This document shows, one piece after another, positions 40,465 through 56,670 of a DNA stretch of 64,000 bases. Numbering within the stretch: position 1 is the stretch's first letter; every line of letters starts with the position of its first letter. Origin of the DNA: Struthio camelus (lineage: Eukaryota > Chordata > Aves > Struthioniformes > Struthionidae). Both the position numbers and the translations under genes were made by a program. The stretch is from positions 3,686,068-3,750,067 of the forward strand of contig NC_090944.1 of NCBI RefSeq assembly GCF_040807025.1, in the 5' to 3' direction. The notes under the pieces were generated by a model. That model made no database searches, was not told the DNA's origin, and saw nothing but the letters and a program-made list of their open reading frames with translations.

Positions 40465-42065
40465 GTGAGCTGTTTGCAAGCAAGGGAGGAAACGGGGCAG
40501 GGAAGGGTAGGACCAGAGTTCCTTTTGGTGCTTGGGCACCCAATTCCGAGCATGCAATTGCTCTTCTGCTCAATCAGATACTCGTGCTGTGTTGCATATC
40601 TCCAGGCGGGATCAATTTTTGTGAATGCAGACCTGGTATGGATTGTGTTGGGCTGACATATCAGGCTGCAAATGCCAGGGGACTCCCAGTCCGAGTGTGG
40701 CATTGTGGCAGCCTCCAGCTCATCCCTGCTGGAAGGAAGGCTGTGTGGAAGTAATGAGATTAGTGACTAGGATCTGTGTTATTGACTGAAGGCATTTTTG
40801 TGCCTTCAGAAGTTAGTAGTCACATCCCCTTGCCCATGTGTTTATAGAGCTGCAAGGCTGTGTGCTCAAAGTCTATTGAGAACAGCAAAGAACAGATACG
40901 TTAATATCACATTTGCAGGGTTTTCCCTCGTCACCATGAGGGAGGCTTTATGGAGGCCTCCTTTTGCCCCAGTTTTGCCAGGGAAGAGTCAACTAGGCAA
41001 GATGTTTGGGATCCATCTAACCTGACTGCTTTTATCTTCAGTGTAAAGCTGAAGAGTGATCTGTTTAAAAAAAAAAAAGTGTAATCTGAAAGTGTAGTCT
41101 GTGATCTAAAGCTGAAAGTGCAGTCTGTGTTCTGGTTTTCTAGAATGGGCAGTAGAGAAAACTATGCCTTTCAGGGCCAGTTCTCTGACCTATTTTAGAT
41201 ACTGTCCTGAGATGAAGTGTGCCCTAAGAGCGTTTTTCTCTCAAGGAGTCTGGGGGACAGTAGCTCAGATGGGGCATTGCAGATGCCTCAAGCTGGGTGA
41301 GGCCAATTTCATACCAAGAGTACTATGGGCTGTGAACATGAGTGAGCTGGGACCTGCTGTCCAAGGGTGACCTTGTCCACCCTGCAGGCTCTTTGGCAGT
41401 CCCTGGTAAGCAGGGCTGGTGAGTATTTCCCTGAGGAGCCATGATTGGCCAGCTCAGTCATGAAGACTGAGAAGAAAAATAAAAAAATGTGAGAAAAGCT
41501 GCAGGAGAATAACATTCCGCAGTGGTATCTATCTGATTTTTATCTTGTTCTTTGTGTAGAAAAACAGCAATGTAATTTTTGTTACTATTATTTGTATTGC
41601 AGTCATTCTTACAGACTCCTACTGTTATTATTTATATTACAGTTGTTCTTACAGACTCGAACTAAGTTTAGTCATTGTACAATGAGGGAAGGAGGAGAGC
41701 AGTGCTAGGAACTGAAAGCTAGTCACGCGTTAATGTTGATTTTTGCACGCTTAATCCTGAAGCAGTTGCCACCTACAGGAAAACTCTTAATCTTCTGAGT
41801 TAGGAGGCCAAGTTTTCCTATCAAATGGTGAATGAATGGAATTTTGAAAAGAATGGCTCTATAGCAACAAGTAAAGAATCCAAAATTATAGCAGGGTGAA
41901 AGATGAAGGAAGGAGAGGGGGTTTAAGTACCGAAGCAGCTAACCTCATATGGGGCAAATGACCAGCTCTGGCCAGGAATTGCCTTTTTTTATATGAATCC
42001 ACGGTGTGAATTCTTCTCGTGGAATTATGTTCTTGAGCCCACTTTCTCATCCACAGAAAAGTATA

Positions 42066-42289
42066 GCTTATCACTTAGGGAAAGGAAAAACTTCTTCACT
42101 GTGAGGGTGACAGCACTAGACCAGGTTGCCCAGAGAGGTAGTGGAGTCTCCTTTGCTGGAGATATTCAAAACCAGTCTGGATGTGATCCTGGGCAATATG
42201 CTCTAGAGGTCCCTGCTTGAGCAGGGAGGTTGGACTAGATGATCTCCAGAGGTCCCTCCCAACCTAAACGATTCTGTGATTCTGTGATA
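42066..42289 (+). mobile_element. CR1 LINE 3' end, plus strand
   Basis: Begins AGGGAAAGGAAAAACTTCTTC and runs through the conserved CAGGTTGCCCAGAGAGGTAGTGG-type region and GGTTGGACTAGATGATCTCC. It ends in two ATTCTGTG octamers at 42271-42286, the diagnostic CR1 terminus. Confidence 0.9.
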
Positions 42290-44079
42290 TGGGAATGGGC
42301 AGAGGGAGAAGGTTTAGGAGCCTCTGCGTAGGGGCTCAGCAAAGGGCCACCCTATGGACTAAATGGGCAGTGGAGTAAAGAAGGGTAGCAGCAGATAGCA
42401 CTGAGTTCCCAGCGCTGCCTGCTTCCCCTGCTCTCCATAGATCGTGAATTCAGAGGAGAGGGGGTGGTTGTCCTGTTCATGCAGACCCCATTAGGTGGGA
42501 AAAATAGAGAGTCTGGCTTCTGTTGGAAGACTAGCCTTTGTATCATGAGAAAGATGAGGCCAGGTGCTGCTGAGCTTGACGATGACTCTGAGCAGCTTCT
42601 GCCTGGGCTTGCTGTAGTAGCAGAGCTGTTGGGGGGGTGTCCTTGTATGCCTCCTCGTTCTGTCAGTCATTCTGAGCAGGGTTCATTTCCCCTTTGACAC
42701 TGCCCTTCCTTCCTGCTTTCCTCTTCCACATTAAAGGTTTATCTGTTGTCATCTGTCTGTTCTCATCTGCCTTGCGCAGCAGCCATGAAAGCTGGCGGGA
42801 TAGAGGCAGTGAGGGCTGGGGATTGCACATGAGTGGGAGAAGCGTGCAGTGTTGTGCAGCCTCCTTTGAGCATGCCTTTCTAGGTAGACTGTACTGTGTC
42901 CTTGGCTGGTGACTGCTCTGAAGAGAGAGATCTTAAGAGCCTGTTGTTGCAGCTAGTCATTGGCGTCACCCTTGAAGAGCAGCAGTCTGTGCTTTGGCAC
43001 TGAGCTTCAAGCATTGTCACCTCAGCCACACCTAGGCAGGGGTTTTGCTCTGCAAGCTGCGCACATGTCAGGGGTCTGGGCACAGGAAGTATTCTCTTCC
43101 ATGGGCGCACCTAGCAGGGCCCAGCCAGGTGCCCTTGATGTTTTTCACTCCCTTCTCTTTTCTCCAACGCCATTGCTGTCAGCTTCAAAGGACGTAGCGG
43201 AGACCAGAGTGAGATGGGGAAATGAGCCCTTCAGGGAAGACTGGGAAGGGTGTTGTACTAGCAGCCCAGCAGGACAAGTGGAAAGAAGACAAGAAGGTGC
43301 TATGGGCAGGATCAGATATTTTCAGTGCTGTTGAAACTAGGCAGAGCCTAGGCTCTCAGTCCATGTTTCATAGTCCTCCAAATGACTCCTGCTCGGGTCA
43401 ACTGTGGGAGTTCCCTACGCGGAGATCTGTGGGCTCCTGGAAATGCTGTGAGCTGGGTAGCAATGGCCAGAGCTGAGGAAAGAGAGGAGAGAGGTTGAAG
43501 GGTTTCTGTGGGACTGAGATGGGAATTGCAGGCAGTAGCAGCTGTCAGCTTTCATGTTCCTCTTGTTTGAGTGCCTGTGATCATGTTCCCCCTTCCCTGT
43601 CTTCCTCCGCTCCACCTCACCCTCGTTTCCATCTCCTCCATCCCCATTGCTTCCCCTTGGACTCAGAAATCAAACCGGATGACTCTCCCATGAAAGGCTC
43701 CAAGGGTCAGGCGAAGAGCAAGAAGTCCAAGGCACCCAAAGATGATAAGAAGAAGCAGCAGCAGTGAGCCACTGAGCTTCCTGAGAAGCAGAACAAGCTG
43801 AAGATTGATGAACTGAAGGTATGTGTGTTGGCAGGGGGAGGAGGAGGCTCTGCCTGCTCAGCAGCAGGATGGAAGTCAGATCCTAGCCATGTGGAAAACA
43901 CAGTAGGATGGATCAGCCCTGCTGGATGCATCTCACCTGTGTGAGGGGTATCTAGCACTAGGTGAGATGAGCCTTGGGACTGTCAAATTCTCTGCATAGA
44001 CGGAGAGTTCAGAGTAACTAGCTTTGCAGGAAAGGACCTGGGATCTTGGGGACAGCAAAAGTCAGCAGTGAACCCTTCT

Positions 44080-44490
44080 AGCAGTGAAGGCCAAGTGCAT
44101 GCTGGGCTGTATTAGCAAGAGTTGGCCAGCAAGTTGAGGGGAGGGATTCTTCCCCTCTTTCTGGCACTTGTCAGATCCCTTCTGGCTTCTCTGTCCTGAC
44201 TGGTGCTCCCCAGCACAAGGAAGACACTGACCTACTGCAGTGAGTCCAGTGGTGGAAGCCACCAGGGTGGTCACAGGTCTGGAGGACGTGGCATACAAGA
44301 AGAGGAAGAGGCTGAGAGCTGGATTTGTTCAGCTTGGAGAGGAGAAGGTGAATGGGGGATTGAATTGCCATCTTCAGGTACCTGATGGTACGTGGCAGGG
44401 GGATATGGCAGAGGACAAAGGAGAGTGCAGAAGGAAATGGACGCAAGATGCAGCAAAGGAAATTCCTGTTGGACATAAAGCATCATTTGT
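44080..44490 (+). mobile_element. CR1 LINE internal fragment, plus strand
   Basis: Contains GAAGGCCAAGTGCATGCTGG and GGCTGTATTAGCAAGAGT, then GGGATTCTTCCCCTC, then GAGGCTGAGAGCTGGATTTG with TTCAGCTTGGAGAGGAGAAGG-type sequence. These are the usual order of blocks in the last third of the CR1 reverse transcriptase ORF. It is diverged and carries frame breaks and a truncated end. Confidence 0.75.
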
Positions 44491-45147
44491 TTCCTACAAT
44501 GAACTTATGCATCATGAGTGTGCTGCAACTTTGCAGAGCTCTCAGTCCTTGGAGACATGGGAGCTTGACCCTGGGCAAGCTTCTCTAACTTTGAATGCCA
44601 GCGGTCCCTTCCCACCTCGGTTCCCATATGACTGTATGATTTGTCCATCCAGAGATGCCCCCATTTGATCAGGCAGCTCCCATGTTCAGCCAGTGGATGT
44701 CTAAAGCTCCTGAGGTGACTGGCATCCTGAGTGCCCAAACAGCTGCTGTATGTGGGGCTGAAACCCAACATGCCTCATGGCAGCAGGAATCACAGCCATC
44801 ACTGTATGTAGTTCTTGGAGGGGTTTGTCCCACACAATGCAGCTGGAACCAGAAGTACTTGCAGGAATTACAGGGGAAAAAAAAAACCAAAGGTGGTGGG
44901 AGCTATGATTTGCTCTCTGTAACTGCACTGAAGGATCAGGCAATCGTGTAGCTTAATGAGTAGTATGAGAAAGGCATCAACTTGGTCTTGAGAGTGGAGG
45001 AAGAAGTTCTAAGTTGGTGAGAACACCCTCCCCACGGTGGAATCAGAGTCTACAGCTATAGTAGGAGATGGATCAGGGCCAGGCATTGCCCATCAGCAAC
45101 CCAAACCAGGACCCTGCCCCCAGGCCTGGCGCCAGGGCTCCAGGCAA

Positions 45148-45302
45148 TGTGCCCAGCCCCATCCCACTGCTGGGCAGGGGCAGGGAATAGCCTGGGGCAA
45201 GGCTATCCCATGGGCAGTTTGGATGAGCCCTGGGTGGGGGAGAGCTTCCTGTGGGCCATAGCTAGCCTGGCCAAGACTCAGTGCAGGAAAGGGCCCTGGT
45301 TC
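45148..45302 (+). repeat. Unnamed G+C-rich dispersed repeat, copy C
   Basis: It shares the ordered blocks GCCCAGCCCCATCCC, GGGCAGGGGCAGGGAATAGC, ATGGGCAGTTTGGATGAGCC and AGGAAAGGGCCCTGGT with copies A, B and D. Confidence 0.6.
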
Positions 45303-47425
45303 AGGTTAGTGGTCCATGGACTTTACTGTATTATCATCTGTGACTCTGGGCCTGAGAAGGAATTTGAACCCGGATTATACACGTAAGGGGAATAGCTACA
45401 CAGCCCATTCAGGTGAGGTTCCCTCCTATACATGATCAGTTTGGGAAGGTGCTTATGTCATCAAGGTCTGACCCAATGACCTGGAGATCCCTTTGCATCC
45501 TAGAGAATTAGTCACTGGGAACGGTGATGTCCATGATCTCTTTGATTGTCCTTGGGTAACCACTGGATCTTTTCTTTTTTTTTTTTTAAACTGCTCCCCT
45601 CTAATTTTGTGTCATCACAGGTCTTCAACAAAGAGCTGGAAAGAGAGTTTGATAACTTTGAGGACTGGCTGCACACCTTCAACCTGCTCCGTGGAAAGAC
45701 CGGGGACAATGATGACGACGCAAGAGAAGAGGAGCGGCTAGTGGGGAGGCTCAGAGTGAGTGTGGCTGCTGAGTTGGGTCAGGGCAGGGACAGCTTGGGA
45801 AAGCCTTGCCTATAGGGTTCTCTCCTGAAGGTGCATTAGCTGAAAGGAGGTTGGATGTAAGAGAGACCAATTTGCATTGACCCAACCACATCTCCTTGCA
45901 GGGGAGGGTAAGCCTCCAAGGATAGCCCCAGGAGTCAGGTGGCTTCACAGAGTGCCTTGCAGAGGGCAGTCCTTTGCAGCAACCAGATCTTTTGTGATTC
46001 CTACAGAAGGCCAAGGGCAAAGCAGATCCTCTTTATCACCCGCTGTGGATATAAGTCATGCCTGGAGTTATCTTTGCAGACTATTTTTCACCAATAGCAC
46101 GGGGCTGCCTGCCATGTTGCACCAATGCATGCAAGTTAAACTCTTGCTGGAGGGAGTGATCAGACGGTCAGGGAGCATGGAAATGAAGTGTGTTTCACGT
46201 GGTAGTTCCTGGATTTCCCAGCCCCTGCCTTGACAGCACCTTTTATTTCCATTGCTCTTGGTTTTCTGCCAGTTGTATTCCTGGAATTCCCTGCCTGTGA
46301 GCACCTTGCTAGTCTGATTCCTCTGCAGGTGTCCTTCACGTTGTCCAGTTGCTCTGCTCAGGGTTGTATCCTCTGCAGGGGGTGCTTGTGAGGCAGAGGA
46401 AGCTTCCAGACCTCGCCTGTCTACTACAGCACAGGGCTAGAAACAAGGAGAGAAAGTGGGCTCTCAGGAAGGGTGGTTTGGGATGGGTCTGCTCGCTCCG
46501 AGCCTCGGGAGCAGCAGGACTACTGAGGCTGTGCACTCCCTTGTGCTAGGGCTCCATCTGTGTCTACAAAGTGCCGCTCCGTGATGATATGGGCAAGGAG
46601 GCAGGATACGACCCCGACTTGGGCATGTTCCAGGGGATCGCCAGCAATGACCCCATCAATGTGCTGGTCCGAGTCTCTGTTGTTCGGGTGAGTATAACCA
46701 TGTTGTATGCCAAGGCGTGATGCTGTGTTCCCTTACAGTGCTCGCACCCAGAGCTGGTGCTGAAGCTGCAGAGAAGTTGACTTTTAGTTCTTGGTGCTGT
46801 TGGTGCCAGCATCCACCTGATAGCAGATGGCACCAAGGTCAAGGATGCAGCATGAGGACTAAAGCAGCTCACTGATGGGCCCTTGAAAGGGGCGTCTTCC
46901 TAGCTTTGTGCTCTCCCCATTGGGATACTAAGCCTGTGTGAGGTCCAGACACCTGGCCTACAGGATGGATGGAGGTGTCCGTTGTAGTGCTCAACTTCAG
47001 AGAAGAATTTGGATCAGCCCAGACTACGAGACTCTGGTTCTTTACATAATCCCCTTTAGATAATCAATGAGGCATATGCTGAGCAAACCAGGAGGAGGCA
47101 GGGATTAGTAGATCTGGCTGAAGGGCCTGTCACCTTGTGGGACACATGCCGAGTGATAATCAATGTGGTCCAGCTAATGCCTGTCTCTTTATATGGAGTG
47201 CACTCTGGAAAAAGTCCTTCTTGACCTCCATTCTTATGTCAAGATAAGATATCTTGAGAAATCTCAGCCCTGCTGGAAGCACCTGGGTGGCTCTTTGCCA
47301 ACCCCTTGTCCCTGCTGTTTTATAAATGCGACCTACTTTCACCTACGTTTCCCACTAACCTGGTTTCCCATCCAGTGCTACATCTCATTGCCCTGAGAAG
47401 GGGATAGCAGGTGAGATTGCAATCC

Positions 47426-48410
47426 CAGAATCACAAAATCACTGAATGGTTGAAGTTGGAAGGGACCTCTGGAGATCATCTAGTCCAACTCCCCCCGCTC
47501 AACCAGGGTCACCTACAGCATGTTGCGTAGAATTGTGTCCAGATGGCTTTTGAATATCTTCAAGGAAGGAGACTCCACGGCCTCTCTGGGCAACCTGCTC
47601 CAGTGCTCAGTTACCCTCCCAGGAAAGAAGTATTTCCTCATGTTCAGACAGAACTTCCTATGTTTCAGGTTGTGCCCGTTGCCTCTTGTCCTGTTGCTGG
47701 GCACCATGGAGAAGAGTCTGGCCCCGTCTTCCTGTCACCCTCCCTTCACATGCTTAGACTCATTGATGAGACTCCCCTCTCAAGTCTTCTCTTCTGCAGG
47801 CTGAAGAGTAGCAGCGCTCTCAGCCTTTCGTCCTAGGAGAGATGCTCCAGGCCCTTCCTCATCTTAGTGGCCCTTTGCTGGACTCACTCCAGGAGCTCCA
47901 TGTCTGTCTTGTACTGGGGAGCCCAGCACTAGACACACCACCCGAGGTGTGGTCTCAGCAGGGCTGAGGAGAGGGGGAGGCCCTCACCTCCTTCCACCTG
48001 CTAGCAACACTCTTCCTAAGGCTGCCCAGGGTACCATTGACCTTGTTGGCCACAAGGGCACATTGCTGGCTTATAGTCAACTTGTTGTCCACCAGGACTC
48101 CCAGGTCCTTCTCTGCAGAGCTGCTTTCCCCGAGCCTGTCCTGGTGCCCATGCACCAGGTTATTCCTCCCCAGGTGCAGGACCCTGCACTGGCCTTTGTT
48201 GAATGTCATGAGGCTCCTCTCTGCCCAACTCTGCAGCCTGTCCAGGTCCCTCGCAATGGCAGCACAGCTTTCTGGTGTGTCAGCTGCTCCTCCTAGTTTA
48301 GCATCCTCAGGCAAACTTGCTGAGGAGGCCCTCTGTCCTTTCATCCAGGTCATTGAGGAATAAGTTGAACAAGACTGGACCCAGTATTGACCCCTGGGGC
48401 ACACTGCTCA
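47426..48410 (-). mobile_element. CR1 LINE fragment, minus strand, about 1 kb
   Basis: The left end (CAGAATCACAAAATCACTGAATGG region) is an inverted CR1 3' terminus. The minus strand encodes reverse transcriptase segments such as LQSWAERSLMTFNKGQCRVL and VDNKLTISQQCALVANKVNG, and, further upstream, a damaged form of the CR1 [10 protein letters not shown] motif. It lies in the intron between exons 23 and 24. Confidence 0.9.
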
Positions 48411-48693
48411 TTATAGACCTCCAACTAGACTCTGAACTGGAGAGATGGAGGATACTTACCCCTGCTTGCGGGGGCTACTTACAGAAGCCCGTGGCCCTAA
48501 TAAATCCATGGAGAGAAAGAGAGGCGGAGGGATGTCTTCTGGACATCTCAGTCAGGTTTCTGCTGAGGGTCTCTAGCTAGAGGAACCTGCGTCTTTCCAC
48601 TGATGAGAGAGAAGCCAAAGGAGACTGTGACTATGTCTTTCCGAAGGGGACACAGCCACTTGGGCTTGACCTGAGTCAGCCCAGACCAACACA

Positions 48694-48750
48694 CCTAGCC
48701 CCACTACATGCCTAGGCAGGGGCATAGGTTAGCAGAAGGCAGGACTGATC
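48694..48750 (+). repeat. Partial copy E of the unnamed dispersed repeat
   Basis: CTAGCCCCACTACATGCC followed by GGCAGGGGCATAGGTTAGC matches the first third of copies A-D. The rest is absent. Confidence 0.4.
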
Positions 48751-48851
48751 CTGGTTTAAATTGAGTCCCTATATTTAGGTGACCTTATAAAAGGACTTGG
48801 GCACACGGCTGTGGCCAGGTAAGGCCAGCTGGTCTCAGGGATGGAGAATAG

Positions 48852-49025
<174 letters not shown>

Positions 49026-49410
49026 TGAGTTGCCCCAGCCCTGTTAGCTGTCTTCACCCTGAAGAGTGAGCTAGGCTCACCAGCCCTTGGGCCTGCACCC
49101 TACCCATCCCATAGCCCCAGCTTGGGGTCGAAAGATGGGACTGATCGCCCTGAACTTTCCTTGGGTGCAGTGTAGCTGTCCCCATTGAAGTCATCTGTCC
49201 TTCTTTGTCAGCAGTCTCGTCAATGCTGTCAAGAGTGTTGAAGAGCTATCCGTATCTGGTCAAGATAGGTGCCTACTTTAGGAAGCGCTAGGCCTGGACC
49301 CAAGTAACAGCATCGCCGGCTCTCCAGTGACACACACATTTAGTTTCAGGGCTATTGGGACATCCACGTCAAGCGATCCTCATGATCGCTCTCCCTTCTA
49401 GGGCTGCTAG

Positions 49411-49833
<423 letters not shown>

Positions 49834-50327
49834 TAGGCCTAGATCTCCTGTAGGGATCTCCCTCTTTCATTGCCTGATGATGAGGGAATCTGTGCTGTGC
49901 CCTCAGTCTTAACGTGGGCTTTGGGACCAGCACAGTGGGGTAGCAGGAGAGCAGGTTGTAAGCAGGAGCACAGGGCGGTGAGGAAGGGACTGAGGGGCAT
50001 TGGTAGGTCTGGATATAGAAATGAAGAGGTTGCTGAAATAGCAGCTGGGCCGGAGCAGCAGAACTGAGCATCAGTAGCAAAGTGGAGGGCGCTGGGGATT
50101 GCAGGTCTGGGTCAGCACAGAGTGAGGGGCCTGGGGTGGAAAGGTATCGGCAAAGCGTAGAGTTTGGGCACGGATGGCCCTACCTTGCTCTGAAGTTTCA
50201 CATGTGGAGCCTCAGATCCTTCCCCGATGAATCCTGGCTCCTGAGGGGCAGTAACATTTGCGTTTCTGGCAGATGGAAACAAAGATTCCTTCTTCCTCCA
50301 AGTCTGACCTTGTGCTCTTGTTCACAG

Positions 50328-51767
<1,440 letters not shown>

Positions 51768-52094
51768 GTAAGGAATCTGCCAGCCAACAAACCCCAGGGA
51801 AAACCCGTGGCTGGGGCTGGAGCCCTGCTTCCCCACTCTTCTACTGGTTCTCCATGGCCCAGCTCAGCACAGCCATGTGCCTGGGACCCCCAACCAGACT
51901 GGCGTGGCCAGAGATCCCAAGACTGGAGGCATCAAATGCTGTCTTCCGCTTCCCCACAGGTTGTGGAGCTGCCCTTGCAGGGTGTTTCAGTTCCCATCTG
52001 TTCAGTTCCCTGCAGCTCCTCACCTCTCTGTGTCAGTCTAGACGAGGAGTTCAAATTGCTAGCTAGTGCCTGGTATTGGTCTGCCCCCTTCCCC

Positions 52095-52225
52095 ATGCAG
52101 CCAGCCCGAACGCAGCCCCAGGGGCAGGGGTTAGCCTAGGTCAGGGCGTCCACAGGCCCTTGGCTGGAGGGGAGAGTTTCCCAGTCTGGCTGGGGCTCTG
52201 GGCAAGGAAGGGCCCTGGCACCAGG
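52095..52225 (+). repeat. Unnamed G+C-rich dispersed repeat, copy D
   Basis: It shares the ordered blocks GCAGCCAGCCCGAACGCAG, GGGGCAGGGGTTAGCCTAGG, GGAGAGTTTCCCAGTCTGGC and AAGGGCCCTGGCACC with copies A-C. Confidence 0.6.
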
Positions 52226-53130
52226 CGGATCACTGGGAGAGACTTGGTAAAGGCAGGTAGGACAGAGCAGGCAGCAGACAGTGAACTAGAGAGTTCTCCT
52301 TCCCATTCCTGTCCTCTCCGCCTCTGCCCTCCGATGCTCAGCCCCTCTAGGAGTCCTTTAGACAGAAGGAAGACATTGCGTTCCTCAGCATCCATGCTAG
52401 GCCAATTTTACCCAGCTAGACTGTGTCCTTGGGCCCCTTTTGCCCGTCCCCGGGGGCTGGGATGCAGAGGCAGTATTTGCATCCTCGTGGAATCTCTTGC
52501 ACTCCTGTGCTCAGTCGACTGGTGTTTGGCTCCAAAGCACAATGAAAGTGGAGACAATTTCCTCTGATCTCCGAGGGCCGTAGCTTGGATGTGAAGAGCA
52601 GGGCAGGCAGCTGCAGGAAAGCTGAAGCCAGAGAAAGCTCTAGTTGCTGAAGCAGCCTGGAAAAAACAGAGGTTTATCTGCAATGCAGCCAGGGGCAGCC
52701 ATGCTCAGTAGTGCCCCGTGTGCTGGAGTTGAGACATTCCTCCGGAGGGGCTGAAGGAAGGATTTCAAGTCTTGCTGCTTGCTCCCTTCTGCCCCTCTCC
52801 CCTTGGACAGGACCTGAGTGCGGGCTGTTCCTCTACTCGTCTGTGCCTCAGGTCTGCTTCCCGACATTCATAGCTCCTGGCAGGCACAGTGCTTCCGTCC
52901 CCCTTGGCTCTGGTCTTGGTGTCCCCAGTTGGCTCTTCAGCCCAACATGCCTCCACTTCCAGCATCTGGATCCAAATTCCAGGTAGCTTCCTGGTGGTGA
53001 CCCTCTCTCTGCTTCTCTCTCATCCACCGCTTCCAAAACTCCCCTGTTTTAGAGACAAGAGAACCCGCACCTTCACATACCAATTCTTTACAAGACATTT
53101 CTCTCCTGAGCTGCCAGGATACAGCTAAAT

Positions 53131-53155
53131 CTGGGGGGGTGGGGGGGGGCGTGGG
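53131..53155 (+). repeat. G-run
   Basis: Several consecutive runs of G (7 and 9 bases) separated by single T bases, a possible G-quadruplex on the + strand. It lies in an intron of the ferlin pseudogene and has no other visible role. Confidence 0.6.
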
Positions 53156-54451
53156 TGGAGAAGGTTATTTGATCTCAGACCCCACTGACCCTCCCCATAT
53201 TCAGCATGGGGCAGATGGTACCTGTGGACCATCTCTGAGTGAGCCCTGGCCCACGATTTACCTTAACGTGCTTGTGAGTCCCTTTTCTCCTGTCCTCATA
53301 TAGCAGGGCTCTGAGACTGGCCCTCAGCATGGGCTCCGCCAAATTTGGTCCCCAGATTTCCCTTTCCCGTCCCTGCGGAGCTGCCTGAACTGTCCTGCTT
53401 CAGCAAGAGTCGATTTGGATTTCTCAGATCCTTTCATTCATTTTGAATTGACACGCACGGGTTAAGATGCAACTAGATCACAGCGCAATGTGCAGCAGGC
53501 AAGAAAACAAGCTTTCTCCAAAGGCTTAAACCCTATGTCATGGCAAAGAGGCATGAGGAGGAAGGTCAGATTAGTGTAGCAGAATCTAAGGCTGATGGCT
53601 GACATCACACCATGCAGTGACTTCCCACAGCTCTGCTAAACTGCTCACTGCTTCCCAAAAGCTACCCTGAGCTTTTGGGGCAGGTCTCCTTGTCTTGCAC
53701 CTCATGCTGCTCTTAGAGAACGTGTTCCATTTTCTATGTCTGGTCCTGTTTGCAGAGTGCAGTGGAGGGTTGTTTAGGGCAGTGCATGCAGTGCCTGCCT
53801 CGGCATTCCCAGTGCCATGCTGCACAGAGGGCAGGTGCCCTTGGAGCGATGAACTTTTAACATGCTGGCAGGACCCATGCTCTCTCATGCCGTTGCTGCA
53901 TACTGGCAGGCGTGTGAAATTTGTGTCTGTGTACATGTGCGTGAGGGGGACAAGGTCTTGTCACTGTCTGTTTCAAGGCCGGTAAGTAGGTGGTTTATGC
54001 ATGGGTGGCTTTTCTGCGATGACTCTGAATCTGAAACGTGAGAGGCCTTCCCTTTGTGCTTGGGGTGGGATTGCTTGCCCTGTGTGTTTTGCAGGGCAGA
54101 GTGGGAGTGTCAGCATGCTCAGAGGCCAGGGGAACAACCCTGTACTAAGTGTCTAAGCACGGACCCATGTCCCTGCTGGCTGCAGCCCCTCAGGACCAAG
54201 AGACTCACACAAATCAGAGTTCCCTGAGGAACAGAGGTGTCCTGTCATGTCGAAGAAGCTGAGGAACATTCATAATGCTCCTTCCAGCAAGCTCTGCTCC
54301 AGACTTCCCAGCAGTGCTGCCTGCTCCTTTCCATCTCTTGAACATCCCCCTGCCCAGAGAAGGACCCCGATAACCAGCTTGCGTGTTGCTCCCTCAATCA
54401 GCCTGTTCCCTCTAGGGCCCTCATGCCCATGTTGTCTCTTGGCGAGGCTGA

Positions 54452-55900
<1,449 letters not shown>

Positions 55901-56189
55901 GTAAGTAGGAGACGCCTCTCCCCCAGCAGATGCCTGGATTTGTGGGAGATGCTGCGTCGGGTGGTTCCCGGGGAGGTAGCCAGGCAGGGGAAGGTTAGAA
56001 AGGGGTCACTTATCTGGGGATGTAGGAATGAGGGCTGCGGGCAGGGTAAAAGGGGCAGAGTCACCTCTCCTGGTTCATTCCAGTGCCCTCTATTTACTTC
56101 CCTGCCTTTCCTTAGTCTCTTCCTTCTCTCCCTCCCTTCCTAGCTCCATCCCCCTTTCCCAGCCTCCCACCTCTTCTTCCTCCCCTCTG

Positions 56190-56366
56190 GTACCCGTTGC
56201 CAGGACATCAGCTTCATCAGGACCCCCTCCCCCACCCCCCCCACTCAAGTCCCTGCACTCCTTCTGGCCCAAATTCTGCTGGCTCCTCTTGGAAACCCTC
56301 CTGATCCTCAAGGTCAGGCTCTTTCACTGCGTGAAGGGTTATCCAAGGAAGGAGATCGTGGGCTCT
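56190..56366 (+). pseudogene. Relic of the alternative otoferlin-type terminal exon
   Basis: Human OTOF has two mutually alternative terminal exons encoding similar membrane anchors. Here GAC ATC AGC TTC ATC (DISFI) at 56204 resembles the start of such an exon. After a C-rich tract at 56222-56242 the frame shifts by +1 and PLKSLHSFWPKFCWLLLETL follows, then LFHCVKGYPRKEIVGS, which parallels the LF...VPGY..K.ILGA ending. No stop codon follows at the expected place. Position, order of motifs and spacing support homology; the C-tract frameshift and lost stop say it no longer works. Confidence 0.6.
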
Positions 56367-56670
56367 CTGACAGTGCCCCTCTCCATTGCCAGCTGGGCTT
56401 GTAAAAGGAAAGTCAAGGCTGTGCCAGGGTGCGAGCAGACTGCGGTGAGCCGGGGAGGATCATGCACTTGGGCAGCCACAGGAAAGCCACATCTGGGTGG
56501 GGATGGTTGCTGTGGCCCCAACCCCGAGAGAGCCTGCTGCACCCTGGAGTGGCTGGATGGGACACAATGCTGCCGCCGCATTGGCTCACATGTTGGTTGT
56601 ATTGCTTGTTGTGCCTGCCCTCCCTTTCTGTGGCCATGGCATTCATGACAGATGCTTGCTTCCCCAACAG

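Larger units (their letters stand above)
43667..45755 (+). pseudogene. Ferlin exons 21-22, third in-frame stop
   Basis: Exon 21 (43667-43818) reads MKGSKGQAKSKKSKAPKDDK, then KKQQQ, TGA at 43765-43767, and continues in frame as ATELPEKQNKLKIDELK. Exon 22 (45621-45755) reads [20 protein letters not shown] and ends before GTGAGT. Both sides of the TGA align with otoferlin (a Lys run, then KIDELK), so the stop interrupts one exon. The intron between holds a CR1 fragment at about 44,080 and a dispersed repeat at 45,148. Confidence 0.88.
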